Notes: generated by a model from the letters alone, not told the origin. 64,000 nucleotides of DNA from Nonomuraea turkmeniaca (GCF_005889735.1 NZ_VCKY01000008.1:31528-95527); one strand, 5' to 3'; positions 8,566-19,100 are shown, numbered from the stretch's first letter. Program-made: numbers and translations.

Positions 8566-10110
8566 TCAGCGGGCGCGCAGCACCACGATGGCGAGGTCGT
8601 CGGCGCTCGGTTCGGAGGCGAATTCGGCCGCGCCCCTGCGGATGCGCTCAGCGACCGCCCTGGCCGACAGCCCGGCGCACTCGCCGAGCAGCTTGGCCAG
8701 GCCACCGTCGTCGTCGAGCAGGCGCCCGCCGGAGCGCCGCTCGGTCACCCCGTCCGTGACGGCCAGCAGCACGTCGCCGTGGTCGAGGTGGACGGTGTCG
8801 GCCTCGAACACGACCTCATGGAAGACCCCGAGCAGCGACTGCGGCGTGGTGACGGCTTCGACCTTGCCGTTCGGCTTGAGCCGCAGCGCCTCGGGATGCC
8901 CGGCCGACACGAGGCGGACCTCCAGACCGGTCTCCACGGGGGTGATGTCGCCGTGCAGGAGCGTGAGGAATCTCGCCCGCTCCCCCTCCTCCAGGATCGC
9001 CTGGTTGAGCCGTCCGAGCACGGCGGCCACGCCGTACCCCTCCCGCGCCAGCAACCGCAGCGTGTGCCGCGCGAGGCCGGTCACGGCCGCGGCCTCGGGA
9101 CCGGTGCCGCAGACGTCGCCGATCGCGAACCGCCAGGAGTCGTCCCCCGCCTTGAACAGGTCGTAGAAGTCACCGCCGACCTCGTTGGCCTCGCCCGCGG
9201 GCTCGTAGATGACGCCGTAGTCCAGCCCCGGCACCTCGGGCTCGTTGGGCGGGAGCAGGCTGCGCTGGAGCGCCCGGTTGGCGGCGGCCTGCTGGGCGTA
9301 GAGCCGCGCGTTGTCCATGGCGAGGGCGGCGCGCCTGCCGATGTCGTCGGCGAACTGGATGACGTCGTCGCGGAAGCGGTCGGGCCGGCCCAGGCACATC
9401 ATGCCGAGGCTGCGGCCGCGTGCCGTCAGCGGCACCGCCAGCACCTGGGAGTCCGCCAGGTGAATGGTGGAGGTGACGCTGGTGCCGGCGGCGGCGACGT
9501 CCATGTCCGCCAGCTGCCCGCGCAGACCGTCGATCCTGGCCTCGTCGGCGTGCCAAAGGTAGACCAGCCGCAGCGGTCCCGCGGCGCCGTCGGAGGTGTA
9601 GACGGCACACCAGCTCGCCAACCTCGGCACCACGATCTGAGCGATGATCGCCGGCACCATGTCGGGGTCGAGAGTGCCTGCGAGCAGGTCGCTCGCGTCA
9701 GCCAGGAACCCCAACCAATGCGGCCCGGCGGACCTCTCCTCCAGCCATTCAGCGGCCACCCTGTCCACGGAGCCAGGTAGCGTGAGCCTAGCCCAATGGA
9801 CACGGGAATCGCCCGCGAAGGTGACTCCCCACTCTTCGACGTTCGCGGAAGGAGCTTTCGGATCACTCTGGGAGACGCTTCGTTGTCGGAATTCGACCTG
9901 TACGGCATCCCCGAAATGCTTCCAAATAACCTCAAACGGCTCGTCAGCGACTTGCTCGGCCAAGTCCCCAGCGACTTGCTCGGCGGTATGGAGCACGCCA
10001 CCGGTGGCCCACGCGGTCATGACCTCACGCGTGAACCTCATCGCAGCCGTCACAGCGGTCTCGCCGGGCGCGAACGTCGCAGCCAGCACCGCATGGGGAG
10101 AAGCAGTCAT
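8566..10110 (-). CDS. GAF-PP2C (SpoIIE/RsbU-type) protein phosphatase
   Basis: 514 aa from the ATG at 10110 (a TTG at 10155 is possible). The C-terminal half is a PP2C phosphatase of the SpoIIE/RsbU class, with a linker RALQRSLLPPNEPEVPGL, metal-binding Asp in EVGGDFYDLF and DVCGTG, and a C-terminal SADDLAIVVLRAR. The middle (about 150-290) is a GAF-like sensor. The first ~100 residues (TAWATGGVLHTAEQVAGDLA) resemble the start of an RsbW-like ATPase but lack recognisable ATP-binding boxes, so this part looks degenerate. Such phosphatases dephosphorylate anti-anti-sigma factors. It is divergent from the hybrid kinase at 10230, which suggests a shared stress-signalling circuit. Confidence 0.88.
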   Translation of the reverse strand: MTASPHAVLAATFAPGETAVTAAMRFTREVMTAWATGGVLHTAEQVAGDLAEQVADEPFEVIWKHFGDAVQVEFRQRSVSQSDPKAPSANVEEWGVTFAGDSRVHWARLTLPGSVDRVAAEWLEERSAGPHWLGFLADASDLLAGTLDPDMVPAIIAQIVVPRLASWCAVYTSDGAAGPLRLVYLWHADEARIDGLRGQLADMDVAAAGTSVTSTIHLADSQVLAVPLTARGRSLGMMCLGRPDRFRDDVIQFADDIGRRAALAMDNARLYAQQAAANRALQRSLLPPNEPEVPGLDYGVIYEPAGEANEVGGDFYDLFKAGDDSWRFAIGDVCGTGPEAAAVTGLARHTLRLLAREGYGVAAVLGRLNQAILEEGERARFLTLLHGDITPVETGLEVRLVSAGHPEALRLKPNGKVEAVTTPQSLLGVFHEVVFEADTVHLDHGDVLLAVTDGVTERRSGGRLLDDDGGLAKLLGECAGLSARAVAERIRRGAAEFASEPSADDLAIVVLRAR

Positions 10111-10229
10111 CCCACCGTGCCTACCACACTTCTCACTGACTTGGGGTAAATCCAAGGACAGGACTACGAGCTACTCATCGTGACAGACTTGAATCACTCG
10201 CCGAGGCAGCAGCGAGTGAAGGAGGCCCC

Positions 10230-13200
10230 ATGACCACGGCCAAGGCCGCGCTAAGCCCCGAGGAGAGGACGTACACCGAATCGGATCTCGTGCCGATCCT
10301 GGAGACCCTTTTCTCTTGGCGTGACGGCGATTTCCGGCGTCGGGTGCCTCATGCGCCTCCCGGCATTCTCAGCGAGGTTCGGCTGCTGCTCAACGAGGTG
10401 GCGGACCGTCGCGAACATCTGGCCAACGAGCTCGTCCGCGTCCGCAAGGAAGTGGTCAAGGAGGGCCGGTTCAACGAGCGGCTGACGCCCGGACCCGGCG
10501 TGGGCGCGTGGGCGGAGAGCGTCGAGTCGGTCAACCAGCTGATCGAGGCCCTGGTGAGCCCCGTGAGCGGGGCGGCCGACGTGATCGACGCGGTCGCCAA
10601 GGGCGACCTGTCGCGGCGCATCGACCTCGACCGGTCGGCCCGTGGCGAGGTGCGCCGCCTGGGCAAGGCCATCAACGGCATGGTGGACCAGCTCGCGCTG
10701 TTCAACTCCGAGGTGACCAGGGTGGCCCGCGAGGCCGGCACCGAGGGCCGGCTGGGCGGCAGCGCCAACCTCCGCGGCATGTCGGGAAGCTGGCGCGACC
10801 TCACCGAGGCCGTGAACACGATGTCCTCGCGCGTGGCCGCGCAGGTGCGCGACATCGCGGTCGTGACCACAGCGGTGGCCAAGGGCGACCTGAGCCGCAA
10901 GGTGACGGTCGACGCCGTGGGCGAGATGTTCGAGCTGAAGAACACCGTCAACACGATGGTGGACCAGCTGTCCGGGTTCGCCGAGGAGGTCACCCGAGTC
11001 GCCCGCGAAGTGGGCACCGAAGGCCAGCTCGGCGGTCAGGCACAGGTCACCGGCGTGTCCGGGGTCTGGAAAGACCTCACCGACAACGTCAACTTCATGG
11101 CCAACAACCTGACCTCACAGGTACGCAGCATCGCGACCGTGGCGACGGCGGTGGCCCAGGGCAACCTGTCGAAGAAGATCACCGTCGACGCCCAGGGCGA
11201 GATCCTGCAGTTGAAGGACACCCTCAACACGATGGTGGACCAGCTGTCGTCCTTCGCCGACGAGGTCACCCGAGTCGCCCGCGAGGTCGGCACCGAAGGA
11301 AAGCTCGGCGGCCGCGCCGAGGTGAAGGGCGTGTCGGGCGTCTGGAAGGACCTCACCGACAACGTCAACTCCATGGCCAACAACCTCACCTACCAGGTGC
11401 GGAACATCGCCCAAGTGACCACGGCCGTGGCCAACGGCGACCTCACCCGCAAGATCGACGTGGACGCCCAGGGCGAGATCCTGGAGCTCAAGTCGACCAT
11501 GAACACGATGGTCGAGCAGCTGTCGTCGTTCGCCTCCGAGGTGACCCGAGTCGCCCGTGAGGTGGGCACCGAGGGCCAGCTGGGCGGCCAGGCGCAGGTC
11601 CGCGGTGTGTCCGGGGTCTGGAAGGACCTGACGGACAACGTCAACTCGATGGCCAACAACCTGACCTCGCAGGTGCGCCAGATCGCGGCCGTCTCGTCCG
11701 CGGTGGCGCAGGGCAACCTGTCCAAGAAGATCACGGTCGACGCCCAGGGCGAGATGTTGCAGCTGAAGGACACCCTCAACACGATGGTGGACCAGCTGTC
11801 GTCCTTCGCCGACGAGGTCACCCGAGTCGCCCGCGAGGTGGGCACCGAGGGCAAGCTCGGCGGTCAGGCGCGGGTGCAGGGCGTGTCCGGTGTGTGGAAG
11901 GACCTCACGGACAACGTCAACTTCATGGCCAACAACCTCACCTACCAGGTGCGGAACATCGCCGAGGTCACCACCGCCGTCGCCAACGGCGACCTCATGC
12001 GCAAGATCGACGTGGACGCCCAGGGCGAGATCCTCGCGCTCAAGACCACCATCAACCGCATGGTGGACCAGCTGTCGTCGTTCGCGTCCGAGGTCACCCG
12101 AGTGGCCCGCGAGGTGGGCTCCGAAGGCCAGCTCGGCGGCCAGGCCCGGGTCGAGGGCGTCGAGGGCACGTGGAAGCGGCTCACCGAGAGCGTCAACGAG
12201 CTGGCCGGCAACCTCACCACCCAGGTGCGTGCCATCGCGACCGTGACCAGCGCCGTGGCGCGCGGCGACCTGACCCGCTCGATCGCCGTCGAGGCCCAGG
12301 GCGAGCTGGCGGAGCTGAAGGACAACATCAACTCGATGGTGGCCAACCTCCGCGAGACCACCCAGGCAAACCAGGAGCAGGACTGGCTCAAGTCCAACCT
12401 GGCCCGCATCTCCCGGCTCATGCAGGGCCATCGCGACCTGTTCGAGGTGGCCAAGCTCACGATGAGCGAGCTGACGCCGCTGGTGTCGGCCCGCTACGGC
12501 GCCTTCTACGGCATCGACCCCGAGGGCGACCACGAGCTGGTGCTGATCGGCGGCTACGGCGTACGCCCCGGCCGGGGGCCGCGCCAGCGCTTCGCCATCG
12601 GCCAGGGCATCGTCGGCCAGGCGGCGGCCGAGGGCCGGCACATCGTGCTCGACGACGTGCCGCCGCAGTTCATCACCATCGAGAGCGGGCTCAGCCAGTC
12701 CACGCCCGCGCAGATCGTGGTGCTGCCGATCCTGTTCGAGAACCGCGTGCTCGGCGTGCTCGAGCTGGCCTCGTTCACCCCGTTCGGCGACGTGCATCTG
12801 GACTTCCTGCGGCAGCTCGTCGAGACCATCGGCGTCACGATGAACACGATCATCGCCAACTCCCGTACCGAGGACCTGCTGACCGAGTCGCAGCGGCTCA
12901 CCCGCGAGCTACAGGAGCGCTCGGACGAGCTGCAGCGCCAGCAGGAGGAGCTGCGCAGGTCCAACGCCGAGCTGGAGGACAAGGCGGCGCTGCTGGCCAA
13001 GCAGAACCGCGCGATCGAGATCCAGAACTTCCAGATCGAACAGGCCCGCCGCACGCTGGAGGAGCGCGCCGAGCAGCTCGCCGTCTCCTCGCGCTACAAG
13101 TCCGAGTTCCTCGCGAACATGTCGCACGAGTTGCGCACGCCGCTCAACAGCCTGCTGGTGCTGGCCAAGCTGCTGACGGAGAACGCCGAGGGCAACCTGA

Positions 13201-14408
13201 CCTCACAGCAGGTCGAGTTCGCCCGGACGATCCACAGCGCCGGCTCGGCGCTGCTGCAGCTGATCAACGACATGCTCGACCTGTCGAAGGTCGAGGCGGG
13301 CCGGATGGACATCCATCCGATCCAGGTGTCGTTGCCGAAGATGGTCGATCTGCTGGAGGCGGCGTTCGCGCCGCTCGCCCAGGACAAGGGGCTGTCGTTC
13401 AGCGTGGATGTCGAGTCCGATGTTCCGAACGAGTTGCGTGCCGACGAGCAGCGGCTGCAGCAGGTGCTGCGTAACCTGCTGTCCAACGCGGTGAAGTTCA
13501 CGCCGCGGGGCGAGGTGAAGCTGCGGGTCGCGATGGCGCCGCCCGGGGTGGACTTCGACGACGACACGCTGCACGACGCCCGCGACCTGCTGGCGTTCCA
13601 GGTGGTCGACACGGGCATCGGCATCGCGCCGGACAAGCGGGACGTGATCTTCGAGGCGTTCCGGCAGGCCGACGGCACCACGAGCAGGAAGTACGGCGGC
13701 ACGGGCCTGGGCCTGGCGATCTGCCGGGACATCGCCAGGTTGCTCGGCGGCGAGATCCACGTGGACAGCGAGCTCGGCAAGGGCAGCACGTTCACGCTCT
13801 ACCTGCCGGCCTCGTACACCGGGCCGCTGGCCGCGACCGACGGCGGCGTGGGCCGCCGGCAGCTGATGGCCTCGCCGGCGGACGAGCCCGCCACCGTCAC
13901 CCTGCCCGAGCCGCCGATGCCGCTCGACATGCCGATGCCCGAGCTGGTCGAGCCGCCGCTCGAGACGCCTGTCCAGTGGCAGGGCGACGACCCGCTCAGC
14001 GGCGCGAAGATCCTCATCGTGGACGACGACATCCGCAACGTGTTCGCGCTGACCAGCGTCTTGGAGCGGCACGGCTCGACGGTCGTCTACGCTGAGAACG
14101 GCCGGGAGGGGATCGAGCAGCTCGAACGGAACGAGGACGTCGCGCTCGTGCTGATGGACATCATGATGCCGGAGATGGACGGCTGGGCCACGACCTCGGC
14201 GATCCGGCGCATGCCGCAGTTCGCCGACCTGCCGATCATCGCGCTGACGGCCAAGGTCATGCGAGGCGACCGGGAGAAGAGCATCGCGTCGGGCGCGTCC
14301 GACTACGTGCCCAAGCCAGTCGACGTGGATCGCCTGCTCGAACGCCTGCGTGGCTGGCTCAGCCGCGGCCGGGGAGCCACATCCGACTCATCAGTCGAAG
14401 GGTCGTGA
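10230..14408 (+). CDS. soluble multi-HAMP GAF hybrid histidine kinase with receiver
   Basis: 1392 aa, ATG after GAAGGAGG. No membrane segment. Seven HAMP-like units start near residues 108, 204, 297, 390, 481, 573 and 665, each with a [KQN]G[DN]L core ([24 protein letters not shown]). Then come a GAF domain (about 735-885), a coiled coil, HisKA with His966 in MSHELRTP, HATPase ([34 protein letters not shown]) and a receiver with Asp1310 ([11 protein letters not shown]). The design matches the class III/Nik1-like HAMP-array kinases, which sense osmotic or other cytoplasmic cues. A response regulator follows after 3 bp, so phosphotransfer to it is likely. Confidence 0.93.
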   Translation: MTTAKAALSPEERTYTESDLVPILETLFSWRDGDFRRRVPHAPPGILSEVRLLLNEVADRREHLANELVRVRKEVVKEGRFNERLTPGPGVGAWAESVESVNQLIEALVSPVSGAADVIDAVAKGDLSRRIDLDRSARGEVRRLGKAINGMVDQLALFNSEVTRVAREAGTEGRLGGSANLRGMSGSWRDLTEAVNTMSSRVAAQVRDIAVVTTAVAKGDLSRKVTVDAVGEMFELKNTVNTMVDQLSGFAEEVTRVAREVGTEGQLGGQAQVTGVSGVWKDLTDNVNFMANNLTSQVRSIATVATAVAQGNLSKKITVDAQGEILQLKDTLNTMVDQLSSFADEVTRVAREVGTEGKLGGRAEVKGVSGVWKDLTDNVNSMANNLTYQVRNIAQVTTAVANGDLTRKIDVDAQGEILELKSTMNTMVEQLSSFASEVTRVAREVGTEGQLGGQAQVRGVSGVWKDLTDNVNSMANNLTSQVRQIAAVSSAVAQGNLSKKITVDAQGEMLQLKDTLNTMVDQLSSFADEVTRVAREVGTEGKLGGQARVQGVSGVWKDLTDNVNFMANNLTYQVRNIAEVTTAVANGDLMRKIDVDAQGEILALKTTINRMVDQLSSFASEVTRVAREVGSEGQLGGQARVEGVEGTWKRLTESVNELAGNLTTQVRAIATVTSAVARGDLTRSIAVEAQGELAELKDNINSMVANLRETTQANQEQDWLKSNLARISRLMQGHRDLFEVAKLTMSELTPLVSARYGAFYGIDPEGDHELVLIGGYGVRPGRGPRQRFAIGQGIVGQAAAEGRHIVLDDVPPQFITIESGLSQSTPAQIVVLPILFENRVLGVLELASFTPFGDVHLDFLRQLVETIGVTMNTIIANSRTEDLLTESQRLTRELQERSDELQRQQEELRRSNAELEDKAALLAKQNRAIEIQNFQIEQARRTLEERAEQLAVSSRYKSEFLANMSHELRTPLNSLLVLAKLLTENAEGNLTSQQVEFARTIHSAGSALLQLINDMLDLSKVEAGRMDIHPIQVSLPKMVDLLEAAFAPLAQDKGLSFSVDVESDVPNELRADEQRLQQVLRNLLSNAVKFTPRGEVKLRVAMAPPGVDFDDDTLHDARDLLAFQVVDTGIGIAPDKRDVIFEAFRQADGTTSRKYGGTGLGLAICRDIARLLGGEIHVDSELGKGSTFTLYLPASYTGPLAATDGGVGRRQLMASPADEPATVTLPEPPMPLDMPMPELVEPPLETPVQWQGDDPLSGAKILIVDDDIRNVFALTSVLERHGSTVVYAENGREGIEQLERNEDVALVLMDIMMPEMDGWATTSAIRRMPQFADLPIIALTAKVMRGDREKSIASGASDYVPKPVDVDRLLERLRGWLSRGRGATSDSSVEGS
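10843..12330 (+). repeat. tandem 276-bp coding repeats (HAMP array)
   Basis: The DNA encoding the HAMP units repeats every 276 bp (92 codons): the GTCTGGA/GTGTGGA landmark recurs at 11064, 11340, 11616 and 11892. Units alternate in type: [11 protein letters not shown] at about 11160 and 11710, [11 protein letters not shown] or [11 protein letters not shown] at about 11430 and 11985. The true repeat is therefore a 552-bp two-unit block present twice, with diverged units on either side. Confidence 0.85.
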
Positions 14409-14411
14409 TCG

Positions 14412-15041
14412 ATGCCGGAGCGAGCGAAGATCCTCCTGGTCGATGACCGCGAGGAAAATCTCATCGCGCTGGAAGCCATCCTCAGCTCACTCGACCTGGT
14501 GCCCGTGCGTGCCCGGTCGGGTGAGGAGGCGCTCAAGGCGTTGCTCAACACCGAGTTCGCGCTCATCCTGCTCGACGTGCGGATGCCGGGCATGGACGGG
14601 TTCGAGACGGCTGCCCATATCAAGCGGCGCGAGCGGACCAGGAACATTCCGATCATCTTCCTGACCGTGGTGGACAGCGCGCCCGACTACGCCTTCCGCG
14701 GGTACGCGGCCGGCGCTGTGGACTATCTGACCAAGCCGTTCGACCCGTGGGTGTTGCGGGCGAAGGTGTCGGTGTTCACCGAGCTGTACAACATGAACAA
14801 ACGGCTGGCCGAGCAGGCGTCCCTGCTGCGTGATCGGGTCAGCGGCGAGCTGCCGCCCGGGACCGGGGATCAGGCGTCGGTGTTGCCGGAGCTGTCGCGG
14901 CGGCTGACGGCGGTCGAGGACGAGCTGGCCCGGATCCGGGAGCTGGCCCGGAAGATCCAGGACCCGGCGCTGGCGGCCCCGCTGTCGGACCTCACGGACC
15001 GGGTGACGCATCTACGCGCCGGCTTCGACGCCCTGTCCTGA
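14412..15041 (+). CDS. response regulator, receiver plus coiled-coil tail
   Basis: 209 aa. An N-terminal receiver domain (ILLVDDREENLIALE, phospho-acceptor Asp55 in LILLDVRMPGMDGFE, Thr in FLTVVD, Lys in YLTKPFDP) is followed by an alpha-helical tail of about 80 residues (NMNKRLAEQASLLRD, LARIRELARKI) with no DNA-binding or enzymatic domain. It begins 3 bp after the hybrid kinase stop, so the two are co-translated and probably form one phosphorelay, with the tail as the output or dimerisation element. Confidence 0.9.
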   Translation: MPERAKILLVDDREENLIALEAILSSLDLVPVRARSGEEALKALLNTEFALILLDVRMPGMDGFETAAHIKRRERTRNIPIIFLTVVDSAPDYAFRGYAAGAVDYLTKPFDPWVLRAKVSVFTELYNMNKRLAEQASLLRDRVSGELPPGTGDQASVLPELSRRLTAVEDELARIRELARKIQDPALAAPLSDLTDRVTHLRAGFDALS

Positions 15042-15262
15042 TCTCCCCTGCACCGGTGGCCGGCCGGCACGTCCACGTCCTGCGCCCGGCCGCCCAGGGC
15101 GTGGGCGGCGGCGCGCATGTGCAGGGACAGCGGGTGGCCGGAAGGCGGCGGAGGGATGGCCGGAGAAGGCGGCGGCCTGAGGAAGGCGGCGGGCCGGGCT
15201 GCCGGAGAAATGGTGTAGCGGGAAGGTGCTGGTGCGGGGCGTTCAGTAAGGGAAGGGTGCGG

Positions 15263-16495
15263 TCAGTGACGGGCGCGTTCGAGTGCGTCCCAGAAGCCGC
15301 GACGCAACGCGTGGCGTACCTCATCGTGCAGCAGGAAATCGATCGGCAACGACGACCCCTGCAGCAGCCGCGCCTCCAGGTCGGACGGCATGCGCGGTTT
15401 GCGGGCCAGCACCGCCTCCAACCACAGCGCCGGCGCGTCCCTCGCCACGGACTCACCGAAGTCGTGGCCTTCCCGGTGGGCGGCCTTGACGGCGTCGGAG
15501 AGCGTGGTGGCGCCCGCGGTCGCGGCGGGCGGCGGCGTGACGGGCGCGGGCTGCGGCCCGGTGTACGGCCCGAGCTGCGACGGCTGGTACGTCCCCCCAC
15601 TCGACGGCGAGGCGAACTGCCCGGTGCTGGGCGACTGCGGCTGCGCCTGCAGGGGCCCGGTCACCGGAGCCGATGACGTCGGCTGCTCCGCCTGCTGATA
15701 ACTGGAATAGGTGGGCAGCACGGGCGGTGTGGAGGACGAATGCCCGCGTCCCGACGTCGACGGCCCGTTGGAGGACGGCTGGCTGCTCGACGTGGAAGAG
15801 GAGGACGACCCGGCCGCGTGGCTGCCGGTGGACGGCGTGGCCGGGGGCAACGACGACGGCATCGAGGACGGCGAGGGCGGCAGCGAGGCCTGCCCGTTGC
15901 TGAGCGGCTGGTGGTGCCCGTTGGAGGCGGCCTCGGTGATGCCGGTCACCAGGGAGATGTATGGCCGCAGGTGGACGGCGCCCAGCTCGACGAGGTCGTC
16001 GCACTCCTGCCGGAGCGAGCGGGAGACGGCCCAGCCGCCGTCGGCCGCGATGTGGATGACGCTCACCCTGATGCCGAGGTCCTGCGCGTCGCACACGACC
16101 TGCGCCAGGTCCTCGTCCCCGCTGACGACCACGGCGTCGCAGATGGCGTTGTTGCGGGCGAGCGTCATGAGGTCGCGGTGGACCTGGGCGTCGACGCCTT
16201 CGCGCCGCCCGGGCCTGATGCGCGACAGTCTGAGCTTGAGGCCGGGGATGTCGGCCAGCGCGTCGTGTTCCGGCGTGCGGCGGCCTTCGACCGTCGCCTC
16301 GTACCAGTAGCACCGCAGCAGGGGCAGGCCGGTGCGCTCGCGCGACAGGCTGGTCATCAGCTGGAGCAGCCCCGGGTAGTCCCAGGCAACCGCTTCTCGA
16401 TGACGCGTGCCGTGCACGGCCATCGCTCCGTCAGCCAGCAGATAGCCGGCGTCTACGAACAGCGCACAGCGATCCACTGACACCGCCCCTTTCAT
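15263..16495 (-). CDS. NYN (PIN-like) domain protein with Ser/Pro-rich linker
   Basis: 410 aa from the ATG at 16495. Residues 1-190 are a NYN/LabA-DUF88 domain with the acidic nuclease-type residues (ALFVDAGYLL, GVDAQVHRDL, VVVSGDEDLAQV), which suggests RNA cleavage or RNA processing. A long low-complexity Ser/Pro/Thr/Gln linker (about 195-330, including PSSSTSSSQPSSNGPSTS) leads to a C-terminal helical module of about 80 residues (TLSDAVKAAHREGHDFGESV to the end) that I cannot place. It lies downstream of the sigma-fusion gene in the same direction, after a 168-bp gap that can hold its own promoter. Confidence 0.83.
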   Translation of the reverse strand: MKGAVSVDRCALFVDAGYLLADGAMAVHGTRHREAVAWDYPGLLQLMTSLSRERTGLPLLRCYWYEATVEGRRTPEHDALADIPGLKLRLSRIRPGRREGVDAQVHRDLMTLARNNAICDAVVVSGDEDLAQVVCDAQDLGIRVSVIHIAADGGWAVSRSLRQECDDLVELGAVHLRPYISLVTGITEAASNGHHQPLSNGQASLPPSPSSMPSSLPPATPSTGSHAAGSSSSSTSSSQPSSNGPSTSGRGHSSSTPPVLPTYSSYQQAEQPTSSAPVTGPLQAQPQSPSTGQFASPSSGGTYQPSQLGPYTGPQPAPVTPPPAATAGATTLSDAVKAAHREGHDFGESVARDAPALWLEAVLARKPRMPSDLEARLLQGSSLPIDFLLHDEVRHALRRGFWDALERARH

Positions 16496-16663
16496 GGTGG
16501 TCCGACCTTGCTGGCTCTGCACCGTCAGAGACCGGACTCGGCGGCCCTCTCTCAGGGTAATGAAAGCAGGAGATCGTGCGAGGGTTAATCCCGACGATTC
16601 GACGCCTGCCTGCGCACGCGCCAGACCGTTTAGGCAGACCGTACCAGTTTGTCCCGTTCGCGG

Positions 16664-18991
16664 TCACTGTCGCGCACGCACGCTCAGCGCGGCCACTCCG
16701 AACAGGACGACGTCCTTGTCCGTGGCGATCGTCAACCCCGGATCGACTCCGAGCTCAGCCCCGACCGTATCGACATCGACGCCGAACGTCATCTCCGCCG
16801 CGCCACTCGACGAGCCGTCGAAGACGTTCGCGGGATCGCGGCCGCCGCCCTCGGGGCTGAGGGCGCCGGAGCCGAGCGAGACCTTGTCACCCGTGAGGTC
16901 GGCGTCGCCCTCCCAGGTCACCAGTTCGAGCCTGGCGGGCGGGGCGGCGGGGGTCAGGCCGCCGAGCGGGATGTGTACCCGCCGTGACCGGCCGCCGATC
17001 ACGGTGGCCGCGTCGAGCACCACGGCCTGGCTGTACGCCGCCGACGGGTCGGTGACGATCAGCACCAGGCTCCAGCCGGCGTGCCGTGCCACTCCCTCCT
17101 CCATCGGCGCGTCGGCCGCCCACCACGTGCCGTTCCTGCGTACGCCGGCGACCAGCTCGCTGACGTCGGCGAACGCCTGGTAGACCGGGCCCGCGGGCAG
17201 CTCGCGGACGGCCACGTGAGCAGGCCGGACCGGCACGTACGTCCGCCGCCCGGGCGGCCGGAGCTTGATGGGCCCGGCGCGTTCCCCGCTCGCCGACCAG
17301 TAGAGCCCGGCCCACACGACCCGGCCGCCCTTCGGCAGGGACAACTCGGCCGAGCTGGAGACGGCGGTGTCCGCCACGTCGTCCCGGTCGAGCGGGGTCA
17401 TCTGCCACAGGTCGTTGTCGCGCTGGTCGCCCTCGCGCCGCCGGGCGGGCACGCAGCCCGACTGCTCCTCGGGACAGCTCAGCAGCGAGTTGCCGATCGC
17501 CCTGACGGTCACCTTGCCGTCGGTGGCGAACCTGGCCGGCGCCCCGGACGTGCGTACGCCTTCCTCGGCCCGCGCCGTGACCCGCAGCGAGCCGGCCTCG
17601 ACCCGCACGGCGGGCCCCGCGCCCTCGGGCGCCTTCTCGGCGACCAGCACTCGAAGGAACACCGCCGTGCCCTGCCCCGCCGCGAGCGCCTCCCTGGCGC
17701 ACCGCGCGCCGCCGGCGGCCGGGCGGCAGGCCCAGCCGTCCACCGTGCCCGCCGGCCCGACGAGGGCGGCGGCCTGGTGGCGACGTGCCGCCGGGATGAG
17801 CGTCACGCCCCGCGGCAGGTCCACGATGGCCGACAGTGCCGCGCTGGACGCGTCGCCGTAGTTGCGCAGGCGGATGCCGACGATGCCGGGCTGGGCGCGT
17901 ACGAGTGCGCCGAGCGGGTCGATCGTGGCCCGCAGCCGCGCCTTGCCCGGCGGCTGCTCCGCCCGGACCGGCGGAGGCACCCGCGCGGGCACCTCGCTCG
18001 GCTCGGGCAGCGCCCGCAGCACGGACGGCGGCGGCTGGGGGATCGGTGCGGGCGTGCGCTTGTCGATCGGCCGCGCCTCCGAGACCAGCAGCAGCCCGAT
18101 GGCCGCGGCCACCACGACGGCCATGCCACCGGCCACCGCGGCCTGCTGGTGCCTGGGCACCCGCCGCAACCACACCAACGCCCGCAGCAGCCCGCTCACC
18201 CCACCGATGACCGCCGACTTGGTGATCGCGGCCGCGTAGCCGCCGAACAGCGGCCCGCCGATCAGCGGTCCGACGATGACACGCAGCCCGCGGTTGACGT
18301 CGGCCAGCTCCAGCAGGACCCCGTGACACTCCTCGCAGCCGCTCACGTGATCGTCGACCGCCTTGGCGTCGCGCCTGGTCAGCCCGCCCCTGACGTAGGC
18401 GCTCATCTTGCCGAGCACGGGACGGCACTCGTGCTGCGGCTGCGTGCCCATGTGCAGCTGCAGGTACGCCTGCCGCAACCCCTCCCTGGCCCGGTACGCC
18501 AGCGCCGCCACGCCGTTGGCCGACAACCCCAGCAGCGGCGCCACCTCGGCCTGCTTGCTCCGCTCCACCTCGATGTGCCAGAGCACCGCCCGCCATCGCT
18601 CGGGCAGTGACAGATACGCCTTGGCGATCGGCGACTTCTCCAGCCCGACGAGCGCCGGATCGACGAACGGCAACCCCGGGTCGTACTCCTCGACCTCCTC
18701 CGTGCTCAGCCGGCCCTCGATCATGGAACGGTCGTGGACCGTGCGCCGCACCACGGTCAGCAGGTAGGTGCGGAAGGCGGACTCGGGGCCTCCACCCCTG
18801 CCGACCAGGTCGAGGATCTTGGTGAACGCCTCGGCGACCACGTCCTCGGCCTCGGTGTTCGTGACGAGCTGCCGGGCCAGTGCGCGGGCAGCGGCGACGT
18901 GGCGCTCGTAGAGCTGCCCGTAAGCGGCGGCATTGCCCTCTCTGACCGCTTGCAAGAGCTCTGCGTCGCTTTGCGGCGAATCGACACCCAT
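16664..18991 (-). CDS. ECF sigma factor fused to zinc-finger anti-sigma, membrane anchor and ectodomain
   Basis: 775 aa from the ATG at 18991 (GAGGT 5-6 nt upstream). Residues 10-90 are sigma region 2 (NTEAEDVVAEAFTKILDLVG), about 120-175 region 4 (SLPERWRAVLWHIEVE, LSANGVAALAYRAREGLRQA). An anti-sigma zinc-binding motif H215-x3-C219-x2-C222 follows (HVSGCEEC). One membrane segment spans about 284-304 (AAVAGGMAVVVAAAIGLLLV). Residues 305-775 should lie outside the membrane: a Pro-rich stem and a beta-rich domain with two Cys pairs (WACRPAAGGARC and LLSCPEEQSGC). The whole signalling chain, from outside sensor to promoter recognition, is one polypeptide. Release of the sigma part would need proteolysis or conformational change. 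Confidence 0.85.
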   Translation of the reverse strand: MGVDSPQSDAELLQAVREGNAAAYGQLYERHVAAARALARQLVTNTEAEDVVAEAFTKILDLVGRGGGPESAFRTYLLTVVRRTVHDRSMIEGRLSTEEVEEYDPGLPFVDPALVGLEKSPIAKAYLSLPERWRAVLWHIEVERSKQAEVAPLLGLSANGVAALAYRAREGLRQAYLQLHMGTQPQHECRPVLGKMSAYVRGGLTRRDAKAVDDHVSGCEECHGVLLELADVNRGLRVIVGPLIGGPLFGGYAAAITKSAVIGGVSGLLRALVWLRRVPRHQQAAVAGGMAVVVAAAIGLLLVSEARPIDKRTPAPIPQPPPSVLRALPEPSEVPARVPPPVRAEQPPGKARLRATIDPLGALVRAQPGIVGIRLRNYGDASSAALSAIVDLPRGVTLIPAARRHQAAALVGPAGTVDGWACRPAAGGARCAREALAAGQGTAVFLRVLVAEKAPEGAGPAVRVEAGSLRVTARAEEGVRTSGAPARFATDGKVTVRAIGNSLLSCPEEQSGCVPARRREGDQRDNDLWQMTPLDRDDVADTAVSSSAELSLPKGGRVVWAGLYWSASGERAGPIKLRPPGRRTYVPVRPAHVAVRELPAGPVYQAFADVSELVAGVRRNGTWWAADAPMEEGVARHAGWSLVLIVTDPSAAYSQAVVLDAATVIGGRSRRVHIPLGGLTPAAPPARLELVTWEGDADLTGDKVSLGSGALSPEGGGRDPANVFDGSSSGAAEMTFGVDVDTVGAELGVDPGLTIATDKDVVLFGVAALSVRARQ

Positions 18992-19100
18992 GGTGACCTC
19001 ACGATTACGAAGGGTTGCCCCGCGCAATCATTCCGCATTCCCGCCCATGACTAAACCGCGACGCCGCTTTTGCCCACGTGGGGTGCCTAAGCTTGGACCC

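Noticed and set aside
10843..12330. Regular repeats suggesting a CRISPR array
   Set aside because: The 276-bp period is coding, in frame, and encodes HAMP units; there are no short repeats with unique spacers.
11115..12797. Long antisense frame across the HAMP array
   Set aside because: Its periodicity mirrors the sense repeats and the composition is His/Val/Gly-rich, typical of antisense shadows in GC-rich DNA.
15042..15262. Possible small gene in the GGCGG-rich gap after the response regulator
   Set aside because: Composition is repetitive, no start with a ribosome binding site and no domain; nothing is supported there.
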